A stretch of DNA of 64,000 bases from an uncultured Cellulophaga sp. (GTDB lineage: Bacteria; Bacteroidota; Bacteroidia; Flavobacteriales; Flavobacteriaceae), in contig CANMEI010000003.1 in assembly GCA_947496695.1 (NCBI GenBank), positions 386,078 through 450,077 on the forward strand, given 5' to 3'. The first letter of the stretch is position 1, and each line of letters begins with the position of its first letter. Shown here piece after piece: positions 10,048-18,515 of the stretch. A model generated the notes under the pieces. That model searched no databases, was not told the DNA's origin, and was given only the letters and a program-made list of their open reading frames with translations. The translations under genes and the position numbers were made by a program.

Positions 10048-11211
10048 TCAACTATTTAAAGGGTTTATGGTTATTTTTCTGTTCTCAATTTTAAAATTAA
10101 ACGGCACTGTATTCTTGAATGTCTTTAATACTTCTTCTATAGTTTCTAAATCAAATTGCCCTGTAAATTTTTCGTTTACTAATAAATCACAATTATTCTC
10201 AATTGAGACATTATAAAACCGTTCTAATTTTTTGGAAATAGAATTAAATTCTTCATTTTCAAAAAGTAAAACACCATCTAACCATGCAATATAATTTTGT
10301 ATATCAACAGTATTTACTTTCCCTATTTTTTCTTTAGAATATTTAAATTGTTCCCCTGGCTTTAAAACAAATTCGCCTTGAGTATTAAAATTTACTTTTA
10401 CAGAACCTTCTACAAGTACAATATCATTTGCAGTATCCGCAGTATACGATGATATATTAAATTCTGTTCCCAAAACAGTCGTTTGAAAATTCTTGGTATG
10501 CACTACAAACCTGTTTTTTTTGTCTTTTTTAGCTACATCAAAATAAGCCTCTCCCTTTAACTCAACAACCCTTTCTTCATTTGCATTAAAATAAGTTGGA
10601 TATTTTAAAAAAGAGCCAGAATTTAAATAAGCACGAGTACCATCTGATAAAACAACCTCCATCCGTTTACCATATGGAACATAAATTTCATTAAATTCAA
10701 GATTGGTAATTTCCTCTTTATTATCAGAATAATTATAAAGTATGCTATTCCCTTTTTGAACAGCTACTACTTTACCTTCTGTATTATATATTTTATTAGA
10801 TTTAGATTCGTCTAATGGTTTTTCTTCACCTGAGTTAAGCTTCAAAACAATTTGATTAGAAACCTCTAAATCACTTGAATATCCATAATTAAAATAAATC
10901 AAGATTGACAGCGCAAATAATAAACAAAAGCTTGCTGCTGCATATAAGTAAGCTCTGTTTCTACTAAAAAAAGAATTTTCTAAACTTGAATTATAATCAA
11001 TTTTTCTAGCTAAGAATTTTTCAAAGGCTTCTTCTGAATCAAAATTTTGAACTTCAACTTCAATCAAATGATTTAAAACAAAATATTTTTTTAATGCTTC
11101 TAAATTATCGGCAACAGTTAATTTATTTTTAAAAACTTCCAATTCACTTGGTGTCATTGCGTCTTTTAAAAATTTAGAAATTTCGCTATTACTTAACTGA
11201 TTATTCTTCAT
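10048..11211 (-). CDS. FecR family anti-sigma factor / signal transducer
   Basis: A 387-residue inner-membrane regulator. A cytoplasmic helical N-terminus (1-80), which binds the sigma factor, precedes one membrane helix (about 86-108). The periplasmic FecR domain follows (GKRMEVVLSDGTRAYLNSGS, then LKGEAYFDVAK). The C-terminus is the DUF4974-like STN-type domain (FTGQFDLETIEEVLKTF). Such proteins receive a signal from the STN domain of the cognate SusC and release or activate an ECF sigma factor. The gene precedes susC by 113 bp on the same strand and is divergent from the sigma gene, separated from it by 55 bp. It should be the cognate regulator of this uptake locus. Confidence 0.94.
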   Translation of the reverse strand: MKNNQLSNSEISKFLKDAMTPSELEVFKNKLTVADNLEALKKYFVLNHLIEVEVQNFDSEEAFEKFLARKIDYNSSLENSFFSRNRAYLYAAASFCLLFALSILIYFNYGYSSDLEVSNQIVLKLNSGEEKPLDESKSNKIYNTEGKVVAVQKGNSILYNYSDNKEEITNLEFNEIYVPYGKRMEVVLSDGTRAYLNSGSFLKYPTYFNANEERVVELKGEAYFDVAKKDKKNRFVVHTKNFQTTVLGTEFNISSYTADTANDIVLVEGSVKVNFNTQGEFVLKPGEQFKYSKEKIGKVNTVDIQNYIAWLDGVLLFENEEFNSISKKLERFYNVSIENNCDLLVNEKFTGQFDLETIEEVLKTFKNTVPFNFKIENRKITINPLNS

Positions 11212-11266
11212 TGATAAGTTGATTCTTTATAGAAAGACTCAAAAAATATAGAATACCCTTAGTTTT

Positions 11267-11866
11267 ATGTTAAGATATTTTAAAAAAAATGTTAATTTTA
11301 AAAATAAGATAGTACTCCCTAAAAAAAAACACCTGAAAAAAGAAACTCAAAAAACTGAAATTAAAAACCTTAAGAAAGGTGATAATGAAGCATTTAAACT
11401 GCTTTATAAAGAATACTATAAAAGTTTATGTGTTTACACTTATGGAATTTCAAAAAATAGAACTTTAGCAGAAGATATTGTGCAAAATGTTTTTTTTAAT
11501 TTATGGAAAAACAGAAATAAAATAGAAATAAAAAACTCTATATCTTCCTATTTATACAAATCATGCTACAATGAATTTATAAATCATTACAAAAAACAAC
11601 AGAAAACTTTAGATTATCTAACTGAGTTTAGAATATCGGCAATGGATTTCTTTATAGAAGATTCTATAGAAACTACAAACGAAGACAAAATAATTTCAAT
11701 AAGAAAAGCTATTGAAAAACTGCCTAATAAATGCAAAGAGGTGTTTATTATGATAAAGATAGAAGGCTTAAAATATAAAGAGGTTGCTGATAATTTAAAA
11801 ATATCTATAAAAACCGTAGAAGCTCATATGACCTTAGCTCTCAGGAAAATTAAAGAAGAAATTTAA
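11267..11866 (+). CDS. ECF RNA polymerase sigma factor, FecI-like
   Basis: A 199-residue extracytoplasmic-function sigma factor. Region 2 is visible at about 40-105 (DNEAFKLLYKEYYKSLCVY, LAEDIVQNVFFNLWKNR). Region 4 with its helix-turn-helix is near the C-terminus (LPNKCKEVFIMIKIEG, YKEVADNLKISIKTVEAHM). It probably redirects RNA polymerase to the fecR-susC-susD promoter when FecR is triggered. The first 33 residues are an unusual lysine-rich extension ahead of the sigma fold, and no later in-frame ATG precedes region 2, so this start was kept with some doubt. The gene is divergent from fecR; co-oriented sigma-fecR pairs are more usual. It ends 3 bp from the convergent queG stop with no visible terminator. 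Confidence 0.92.
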   Translation: MLRYFKKNVNFKNKIVLPKKKHLKKETQKTEIKNLKKGDNEAFKLLYKEYYKSLCVYTYGISKNRTLAEDIVQNVFFNLWKNRNKIEIKNSISSYLYKSCYNEFINHYKKQQKTLDYLTEFRISAMDFFIEDSIETTNEDKIISIRKAIEKLPNKCKEVFIMIKIEGLKYKEVADNLKISIKTVEAHMTLALRKIKEEI

Positions 11867-11869
11867 TCT

Positions 11870-12793
11870 CTATTCTTTCAAAAAATCTATATTCCTAGTT
11901 AATCCACCATATTTGGTTCTTTTCACTGCAGATTTTTGAAATACTTTTTTAAAAACATCTTCCGTTATTTCTTCCCAATCTTTTTTAGTCAGTGATAATA
12001 AATCTGGGTGCGGATTAAATAGAGGTTCATTATGTGGTTTTGAAAAACGATTCCATGGGCAAACATCTTGACATACATCACAGCCAAATGCCCAATCATC
12101 AAACTTACCTTTAATCTCTATAGGTAATTCGTCTTTTAATTCTATGGTAAAATATGAAATACACTTACTACCATCAACAACACAGGGGTCAACTATTGCT
12201 TGTGTTGGGCACGCATCTATACAAGCGGTACAAGTACCACAATGATCTGTAACTGCGTGATCATGTTCCAATTCTAAATCAAGTATTAATTCTGCTATAA
12301 AATAAAAAGAACCAACTCGTTGCGTTAACAAATTACTATGCTTACCTATCCAACCTAGCCCACTTTTAGCTGCCCAAGCTTTATCTAATACGGGTGCAGA
12401 ATCTACAAAAGCACGACCACTCACCTCTCCTATCTCTTCTGAAATAAATTCTTGCAATTGCCTTAATTTACCTTTTATTATATGATGATAATCTTGACCA
12501 TATGCATATTTAGAAATTTTATAAGTACTATCTACCTGTTTTTCTTCTGGATAATAATTTAATAATAATGAAATTACAGATTTTGAATCATCAACTAATA
12601 AACGAGGATCTAATCGTTTATCAAAATGATTTTCCATGTACTTCATTTCTCCATGCATGTTATTTTTTAACCACTTTTCTAACCTTGGAGCTTCTTCTTC
12701 TAAAAAATCTGCTTTAGAAATTCCACAAGACATAAAGCCTAATCGCTTAGCTTCATCTTTTATTTGCTTTGTATATTTCTCTTTGAGATTCAT
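11870..12793 (-). CDS. queG: Epoxyqueuosine reductase
   Basis: A 307-residue cytosolic enzyme for the last step of queuosine synthesis, reducing epoxyqueuosine to queuosine in the wobble position of GUN-anticodon tRNAs. It needs cobalamin and two [4Fe-4S] clusters. The cluster ligands are plain: Cys185, 188, 191, 195 and Cys238, 241, 245, with Cys204/Cys211 between them. The segment [16 protein letters not shown] is the family signature holding the active-site aspartate. Length is slightly short because the C-terminal HEAT-repeat part of some homologues is missing, as is common in Bacteroidota. It is the last gene of a ruvB-P450-queG run, 3 bp after the P450 stop. Confidence 0.96.
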   Translation of the reverse strand: MNLKEKYTKQIKDEAKRLGFMSCGISKADFLEEEAPRLEKWLKNNMHGEMKYMENHFDKRLDPRLLVDDSKSVISLLLNYYPEEKQVDSTYKISKYAYGQDYHHIIKGKLRQLQEFISEEIGEVSGRAFVDSAPVLDKAWAAKSGLGWIGKHSNLLTQRVGSFYFIAELILDLELEHDHAVTDHCGTCTACIDACPTQAIVDPCVVDGSKCISYFTIELKDELPIEIKGKFDDWAFGCDVCQDVCPWNRFSKPHNEPLFNPHPDLLSLTKKDWEEITEDVFKKVFQKSAVKRTKYGGLTRNIDFLKE

Positions 12794-12796
12794 AAA

Positions 12797-14125
12797 CTAT
12801 GCCCTAACTGTAAATTTTAAATGAACATTTAACGGTTTAAGAGATATGAGTGGATTTAGTTTCACTTCAGTTAATTCTGTAGTTATTTTATATTTTTTAA
12901 GTATTTCAGTTACTGCCAGAATCATTTCATACATTGCAAAATTATTACCCACACACATTCTTGGCCCAGCTCCAAATGGATAGTAGTAATTCTGGTATTC
13001 TTTTTTATCTAATAATTCAAATCTTTCTGGGTTAAACTTATCGGGTTGGTCCCAAAATTCAGCATACCTATGAAGTTCATAAATACTCATTAACACCATA
13101 GTGTTTTTAGGTATTTTAACCCCATCAACTTCATCATTCTCAATAGCCACTCTGTCTATAATATAAGCAGGTGAATATAATCTCATAGTTTCCTCAATAC
13201 ACTTTTGCACATATTTTAACTCTAAAATAGCTAACAAAATATCATTTACATCTAAATTAACAGCTCTAACTTCTTGATAAGCTTTCTCTTGTACCTGAGG
13301 GTTTTTGGCTAATAAAAAGAATAAAAAACTTAAAGCATTCGCTGTTGTTTCATGTCCGGCAGTAAACAAAATCAATACTTCATCAATCAATTGTTTTTGA
13401 GACATTGCCTTACCATCTTCATAGCGGGCTTGCAACAACATATCAAGTAAGTCATCTTTCTCTATTTTTGATTTTCTACGGTTTTCAATGAGCTCACTTA
13501 AAAGCTCTTGCCCTTTTTCTGCAAGTTTTAGATGTTTTTTAATGCTTCTATTTAAATTAAACCACCATTTTAAGTAAGGCTGACGCATTTCTTTAATCAA
13601 CATTTGTTGGTTCACTTCTGTAATATATTGTAGTTGTTGCATTTTCTCACGGATATCTTCGCTACTAAAAAGTGATTTTGCAACTACTTGAAAAGCAAGA
13701 TTACTCATTAAAGGGTATACATCAACAGTAACATTCTCTTTTACATCTTCTAACTCAACTTTTATAGCAGAACGAATAGTTCCCATTAAATTGTGCAACT
13801 TTTTCTTATGGAAAGCAGGTTGTACCATTCGCCTATGCGTACGCCAATGCTCTCCATTTGAAGTTAAAATACCGTTACCTATATATTTCGCAAGGTCAAC
13901 AGTTTGTAAAGTTGATTTTTGATAATTTTTATGTTGTTTTTGGAGTATGTGTTTTATTACTTTAGGGCTTCTAGTAAAAACAATTTCTCCACTAGAAATA
14001 AGTGGAACCCGAAATAGATCTCCAAATTTTTCAAAATTTTCACGATGAAAAGGTAAAGGATTTTTTAGAATACGTTTGCTATTCTTTATAACTTCTAAAC
14101 GTGATACTAAGGGTAGTTTGTGCAT
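12797..14125 (-). CDS. Cytochrome P450
   Basis: A 442-residue soluble P450 with every hallmark intact: oxygen-activation helix I AGHETT (256-261), the ExxR pair Glu312/Arg315, the PERF region (PDKFNPERF, near 361-369), and the heme loop FGAGPRMC with Cys391 as thiolate ligand. It resembles class I bacterial fatty-acid or terpenoid hydroxylases, but the substrate cannot be told from the sequence. No ferredoxin or ferredoxin reductase gene lies beside it, so electrons must come from elsewhere. Its ATG overlaps the ruvB stop (TAATG), so it is translationally coupled to ruvB, and queG follows after 3 bp. The pairing with DNA-repair and tRNA-modification genes is functionally unexplained. Confidence 0.96.
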   Translation of the reverse strand: MHKLPLVSRLEVIKNSKRILKNPLPFHRENFEKFGDLFRVPLISSGEIVFTRSPKVIKHILQKQHKNYQKSTLQTVDLAKYIGNGILTSNGEHWRTHRRMVQPAFHKKKLHNLMGTIRSAIKVELEDVKENVTVDVYPLMSNLAFQVVAKSLFSSEDIREKMQQLQYITEVNQQMLIKEMRQPYLKWWFNLNRSIKKHLKLAEKGQELLSELIENRRKSKIEKDDLLDMLLQARYEDGKAMSQKQLIDEVLILFTAGHETTANALSFLFFLLAKNPQVQEKAYQEVRAVNLDVNDILLAILELKYVQKCIEETMRLYSPAYIIDRVAIENDEVDGVKIPKNTMVLMSIYELHRYAEFWDQPDKFNPERFELLDKKEYQNYYYPFGAGPRMCVGNNFAMYEMILAVTEILKKYKITTELTEVKLNPLISLKPLNVHLKFTVRA

Positions 14126-15147
14126 TAAAATAATCCTCCTTGAATATTTCCTTTTATTCTTCCTAAATGTTTGTATGCTAAATCTGTTACTTCACGGCCA
14201 CGGGGTGTTCTCATTATAAAACCTTGCTGAATTAAAAAAGGTTCATAAACCTCTTCAATAGTTTCAGCACTTTCTGAAACTGCAGTTGCTAAAGTTGTAA
14301 TACCTACGGGGCCACCTTTAAACTTATCAATTAGAGTTATTAATATTTTATTATCCATTTCATCTAATCCATGAGCATCAACATTTAATGCTTTAAGCGC
14401 AAACCTAGAAATTTCAATATCAATACTACCATTACCTTTTATTTGAGCAAAATCACGCACTCTACGTAATAATGAATTACAAATACGAGGTGTACCTCTA
14501 CTTCTACCTGCAATTTCTATTGCAGCTTCATTTGTAATTGGCATTTTTAATATTTCAGAACTACGTGTAACTATTGTTGATAATAATTCAGTTGAATAAT
14601 ATTGTAACCTACTTTGTATTCCAAAACGTGCACGCATTGGCGATGTTAACAAACCTGATCTTGTAGTTGCCCCAATTAATGTGAACGGATTTAAATTTAT
14701 TTGAACAGAACGTGCATTTGGCCCTGTCTCAATCATAATATCAATCTTATAATCTTCCATTGCTGAATACAAATACTCTTCTACAATTGGACTTAAACGG
14801 TGAATTTCGTCAATAAACAACACATCACGCTCATCTAAATTAGTCAACAACCCTGCTAAATCACCAGGTTTATCTAGTACAGGACCAGATGTGATTTTAA
14901 TACCAACCCCTAACTCATTTGCCAAAATACTAGCCAAGGTTGTTTTACCCAAACCTGGAGGTCCGTGAAATAGTGTATGATCTAGAGCTTCTCCTCTTAA
15001 ATTAGCAGCTTCAACAAAAACTTTCAAATTCTCCAATATTTGTTCTTGTCCAGTAAAGTCATCAAAACTTATTGGACGTAAGGCTTTATCTATATCAAAC
15101 TCTTCCGGAGAAAAATTTTCATTTGTTGGGTCTAGATTTTCATTCAT
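14125..15147 (-). CDS. ruvB: Holliday junction branch-migration helicase RuvB
   Basis: The motor of the RuvAB complex that drives Holliday-junction migration. Visible are the Walker A loop [11 protein letters not shown], the Walker B region [11 protein letters not shown], sensor residues in GATTRSGLL and the arginine-finger neighbourhood RARFG, then the C-terminal winged helix ([14 protein letters not shown]). The ATG at 15147 (protein MNENLDPTN...) gives 340 residues, the family's normal length. A TTG nine bases upstream is rejected because it is part of a TATATTTG promoter-like box. The stop overlaps the P450 start by one base. First gene of a three-gene operon. Confidence 0.97.
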   Translation of the reverse strand: MNENLDPTNENFSPEEFDIDKALRPISFDDFTGQEQILENLKVFVEAANLRGEALDHTLFHGPPGLGKTTLASILANELGVGIKITSGPVLDKPGDLAGLLTNLDERDVLFIDEIHRLSPIVEEYLYSAMEDYKIDIMIETGPNARSVQINLNPFTLIGATTRSGLLTSPMRARFGIQSRLQYYSTELLSTIVTRSSEILKMPITNEAAIEIAGRSRGTPRICNSLLRRVRDFAQIKGNGSIDIEISRFALKALNVDAHGLDEMDNKILITLIDKFKGGPVGITTLATAVSESAETIEEVYEPFLIQQGFIMRTPRGREVTDLAYKHLGRIKGNIQGGLF

Positions 15148-15153
15148 ATATAA

Positions 15154-15161
15154 CAAATATA
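15154..15161 (-). promoter_or_regulatory. Candidate -7 promoter box for the ruvB operon
   Basis: TATATTTG on the minus strand fits the Bacteroidota TAnnTTTG element. It ends only 6 nt before the ruvB ATG, so if used the mRNA would be nearly leaderless. No clear -33 TTTG was seen, so support is moderate. Confidence 0.4.
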
Positions 15162-15231
15162 GGGCAAAATAAAATTAACTCTAAAGCTATAAATCTTAAT
15201 TATAGTTTTTAAAAAATTGTATTTTCATACC

Positions 15232-17496
15232 ATGAAAAATAATAGCTATACTTCAGGAATTTTAGCATACATTCCATTTTTTTATGTGATATGGTCTGAT
15301 GATCTTTTATCAGCTTCAGAAATAAATGTAGTTAAAATTGCACTTGAAAACGACACCACTTTAACTAGCGATGAAAGAACTAAATTAAATAGCTGGTTAA
15401 ATACTGAAAAAAAACCATTAGATACTACAATTAAATCTTGGAAACACGCAATTTTAGATTCAGAATTAAAATTAGTTGAGAGCAGCACTTATCCATTATC
15501 AAATTTTAGTCATAAACTATTAAAACATAATGGATACGAATTACCTATAAATGAGCAATTGAAACATATTGAACTTAATTTAGGTATACAACCCAATCAT
15601 TATAATCATTTATTTGATGTAGAAATAAATTTTGACAGCACTTCAAATCACTACGATTCAATTGAATTGAATAAAATTTTAAAAGGCGACTATTTTTCTA
15701 AAGTTGAAGATTTTCATGCTGTTTTAAATGACCCTATTTTCAACAGGAAGATAGAAAGAAGAAAAGAAGGTTTTAGAGCAACTGTTTTAGAACAGGTTAA
15801 ATTTATGGCTTCAAAAGGTTATGGCGCAATGGCATACCCAAAAGAATATGGAGGTATTGAAGATATGCCCGCTTACGCCTATATTTTTGAAAACATCATG
15901 TATGTTAATGGTAGTTTAGCAATAAAATTTGGTGTGCAATTTGGTCTTTTTGGTGGTAGTGTTCAAAAACTCGGAACAAAAAAACATCATGATACTTATT
16001 TAACAAAAACTGGAGAAGCTAATTTACTTGGCTGTTTTGCTATGACAGAAACAGGCCATGGTTCTAATGTTCGTGGTATAAAAACAACAGCAACTTACGA
16101 GCAAAAAACTGATAGTTTAGTTATACACACTCCTGGAAAAAACGACAATAAAGAATATATTGGAAATGCACTTGATTCTAAAATGGCATCTGTATTTACC
16201 CAATTAATTGTTAATGGTAAAAATGAAGGCGTACATGCAATTTTAGTTCCTATACGTGATAAAAATCATAATCTTATGCCTGGTGTTACAATTGAAGATA
16301 ATGGTTATAAACTAGGCTTAAATGGTGTAGACAATGGCAAAATATGGTTCAATCAAGTTCGTGTACCCCGTGAAAATCTTTTAAATAAATATGGAACTAT
16401 TAAGGATGATGGCACTTATTATTCTGATATAGAAAACCCCAACAAACGTTTCTTTACCATGTTAGGAACATTGGTTGGCGGTAGAATTTGTGTTGCCAGA
16501 GCTGGTTTAGGCGGAGCTAAAAAAGCATTGAAAATTGCAATAAAACACGCACTAAAAAGAAGACAATTTAATGACAGCATAAAAATACAAGAAGATTTAT
16601 TGATGGATTACCCCACACATCAATTAAGACTTACTCCTGCAGTTGCGACATCTTATGTTTACGACATAACATTACAACATTTAATGAAGGATTATAGTAA
16701 TGAAAGCAAACCTGATAAAAGAAAAATTGAGACACAAGTTGCAGGCTTAAAAGCAATGATAACTTGGTTTGCGAATGACACAATACAAGAATGCAGAGAA
16801 GCTTGTGGCGGAAAAGGATATTTAGTTGAGAATGAAATTGCAGATTTAAAAGGTGATGTAGACATTTTTACAACATTTGAAGGGGACAATACTGTTTTGC
16901 TTCAATTAGCTGCTAAAGGTGTTCTTTCAGACTTTAAATCTGAGTTTAATAGTGCTGGATTTACAACTGTATTAAAATTATTAAAAACTCAGCTTAACGA
17001 TAAAATTTCATCGATAAATCCTTTATATATAAATAAGGTTGATAGTACTCATCTTTACGATCATAAATTTCATTTGCATGCTTTTGAATATAGAACAAGA
17101 AGATTAACTTATTCTGCAGCAATGAGAATTAAAGATTACATAAAAAAAGGTGTCCCTTCATACCAAGCATTTTTAAAAATACAAACACATTTATTAGCTT
17201 TAGGAAAAGCATATAGTTGTCAACTAGCCTATGAAACCTATGTAGATTTTACAAAAAATATGAATGATGAAAAAAATAAAGCTCTATTCCAAAAATTAGG
17301 AAACCTTTATGCTTTACATGAAATTAGAAATGACGCGTCATGGTATTTAGAACAAGGGTATATTGGTTCAACAAAATCAAAAGCAATAAGACAACGTATA
17401 GAAAGGCTATGCACAGAGCTAAGACCCCATATTGGCGTTTTAGTGGAAGGCTTTGGAATACCACAAGGTTTAATTAATGCACCAATAGCTAAATAA
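15232..17496 (+). CDS. Acyl-CoA oxidase/dehydrogenase-like flavoprotein
   Basis: A 754-residue enzyme of the acyl-CoA dehydrogenase/oxidase superfamily, in the long form resembling peroxisomal acyl-CoA oxidases. The flavin and substrate region reads CFAMTETGHGSNVRGIKT. The C-terminal helical half has GGRICVARAG and the oxidase-like signature REACGGKGYLVENEIADLKG, with FEGDNTVLLQLAAKG. It should oxidise acyl-CoA to trans-2-enoyl-CoA in fatty-acid degradation; whether oxygen or an electron-transfer flavoprotein takes the electrons cannot be read from the sequence. The ATG at 15232 was chosen over a TTG 15 bases upstream. It is a single-gene unit, divergent from ruvB and convergent with the DUF2807 gene 14 bp away. 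Confidence 0.88.
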   Translation: MKNNSYTSGILAYIPFFYVIWSDDLLSASEINVVKIALENDTTLTSDERTKLNSWLNTEKKPLDTTIKSWKHAILDSELKLVESSTYPLSNFSHKLLKHNGYELPINEQLKHIELNLGIQPNHYNHLFDVEINFDSTSNHYDSIELNKILKGDYFSKVEDFHAVLNDPIFNRKIERRKEGFRATVLEQVKFMASKGYGAMAYPKEYGGIEDMPAYAYIFENIMYVNGSLAIKFGVQFGLFGGSVQKLGTKKHHDTYLTKTGEANLLGCFAMTETGHGSNVRGIKTTATYEQKTDSLVIHTPGKNDNKEYIGNALDSKMASVFTQLIVNGKNEGVHAILVPIRDKNHNLMPGVTIEDNGYKLGLNGVDNGKIWFNQVRVPRENLLNKYGTIKDDGTYYSDIENPNKRFFTMLGTLVGGRICVARAGLGGAKKALKIAIKHALKRRQFNDSIKIQEDLLMDYPTHQLRLTPAVATSYVYDITLQHLMKDYSNESKPDKRKIETQVAGLKAMITWFANDTIQECREACGGKGYLVENEIADLKGDVDIFTTFEGDNTVLLQLAAKGVLSDFKSEFNSAGFTTVLKLLKTQLNDKISSINPLYINKVDSTHLYDHKFHLHAFEYRTRRLTYSAAMRIKDYIKKGVPSYQAFLKIQTHLLALGKAYSCQLAYETYVDFTKNMNDEKNKALFQKLGNLYALHEIRNDASWYLEQGYIGSTKSKAIRQRIERLCTELRPHIGVLVEGFGIPQGLINAPIAK

Positions 17497-17510
17497 AATT
17501 AAATTGATAT

Positions 17511-18356
17511 TTATTTTCTCTTAAATACTTCGTCTCTTTTACTAAGATGCGAAGTATTTAAAAATTCAACAATATTTATAGATCCATCACCATAAAAATA
17601 AGTAGCTGCACTATCTCTAGAACTTAAGTTTAATGTGTTAACAGCACGCACATAGGCTTTAGAATATTTTTCAACAAATAAGTTTGTTTCAGCAGTTTCA
17701 AAGTTTTCACCTTTTAAATCTGAATTTTCATATAAATGAGCTGTTAATAATGATGTTTCACCTTCTATTTTTAATTCTGCATTTTTATACAGTTCAATAT
17801 TTGCGCTTTTATTTACAGCATGCAAACGAGCATCAACTCTATCTTCAAGAGCTATATTTAAAGAGTCTGCATTAACAACTAAATTAGCAGAACTATTATC
17901 TTTCATGAACAACTCTAAAAGATCAACATTTGCATTAAATTCAACCTTAGATGAGCCAAATGATTCAACTTTAAAATAATTAGTATCAATTACATCTTTT
18001 ATTTTAATTGTACCATCACGAATAATTAAAGAATGTAATTCATTATAATAAACGGTAATTTCTAATTTCTTTTTAGCTGTAATATTATAAAAAGAATCTA
18101 TAGATAAAACTCCATCAACTACACGAAATTCTAGTACGTCAACTAAATTATCATCTATATTTAATTTAAAGCCATAATCAGCAGATTTAACAAAATCTAT
18201 ATCAAGATCATGTTCTAATTCTATCACAGAAAAAGGTTCTAAATCTTTATGAACTTCAACAACAACTTTACTACCACGTATTTTAGGTTTACGTTGAGAA
18301 AAGGCAAATGAACCAACTAAAAAAGAAATAATAAAAACACTAAATTTAATTTTCAT
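17511..18356 (-). CDS. Head-GIN domain (DUF2807) secreted protein
   Basis: A 281-residue exported protein. A signal peptide (MKIKFSVFIISFLVGSFAFSQ) precedes a beta-helix-like domain of repeated short strands typical of the DUF2807 head-GIN family (LEVRVVDGVLSI-like strand pairs, FKVESFGSSKVEF, NLNIALEDRVDARLHA-type rungs). The family is widespread in Bacteroidota and often called a putative autotransporter adhesin, but no translocator domain is present here and the function is unknown. It is a single-gene unit downstream of the cox terminator. Length is somewhat longer than the usual 220-250 residues. Confidence 0.8.
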   Translation of the reverse strand: MKIKFSVFIISFLVGSFAFSQRKPKIRGSKVVVEVHKDLEPFSVIELEHDLDIDFVKSADYGFKLNIDDNLVDVLEFRVVDGVLSIDSFYNITAKKKLEITVYYNELHSLIIRDGTIKIKDVIDTNYFKVESFGSSKVEFNANVDLLELFMKDNSSANLVVNADSLNIALEDRVDARLHAVNKSANIELYKNAELKIEGETSLLTAHLYENSDLKGENFETAETNLFVEKYSKAYVRAVNTLNLSSRDSAATYFYGDGSINIVEFLNTSHLSKRDEVFKRK

Positions 18357-18466
18357 AAGTGAAATTTTGATAAAATTTAAAACTATTATAATGTGGTTGA
18401 AATGCTAATACAAGATATTATAAATATCTTTTATTAAAAAAATAAGACTTAAAATTTATTCATAAA

Positions 18467-18498
18467 AAAACCCTTTGTAAATTTTACAAAGGGTTTTA
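18467..18498. terminator. Palindromic terminator of the act-cox operon
   Basis: A perfect 32-nt palindrome (arms AAAACCCTTTGTAAAA and TTTTACAAAGGGTTTT) with A- and T-rich flanks lies 18 bp after the coxA stop. It closes the 11.7-kb respiratory operon and separates it from the DUF2807 gene. Confidence 0.9.
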
Positions 18499-18515
18499 AA
18501 TATTATAGAAAAATA

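Noticed and set aside
15217..15231. TTG start five codons before the acyl-CoA oxidase-like ATG
   Set aside because: The extra residues add nothing to the family N-terminus and the ATG at 15232 is the simpler start.
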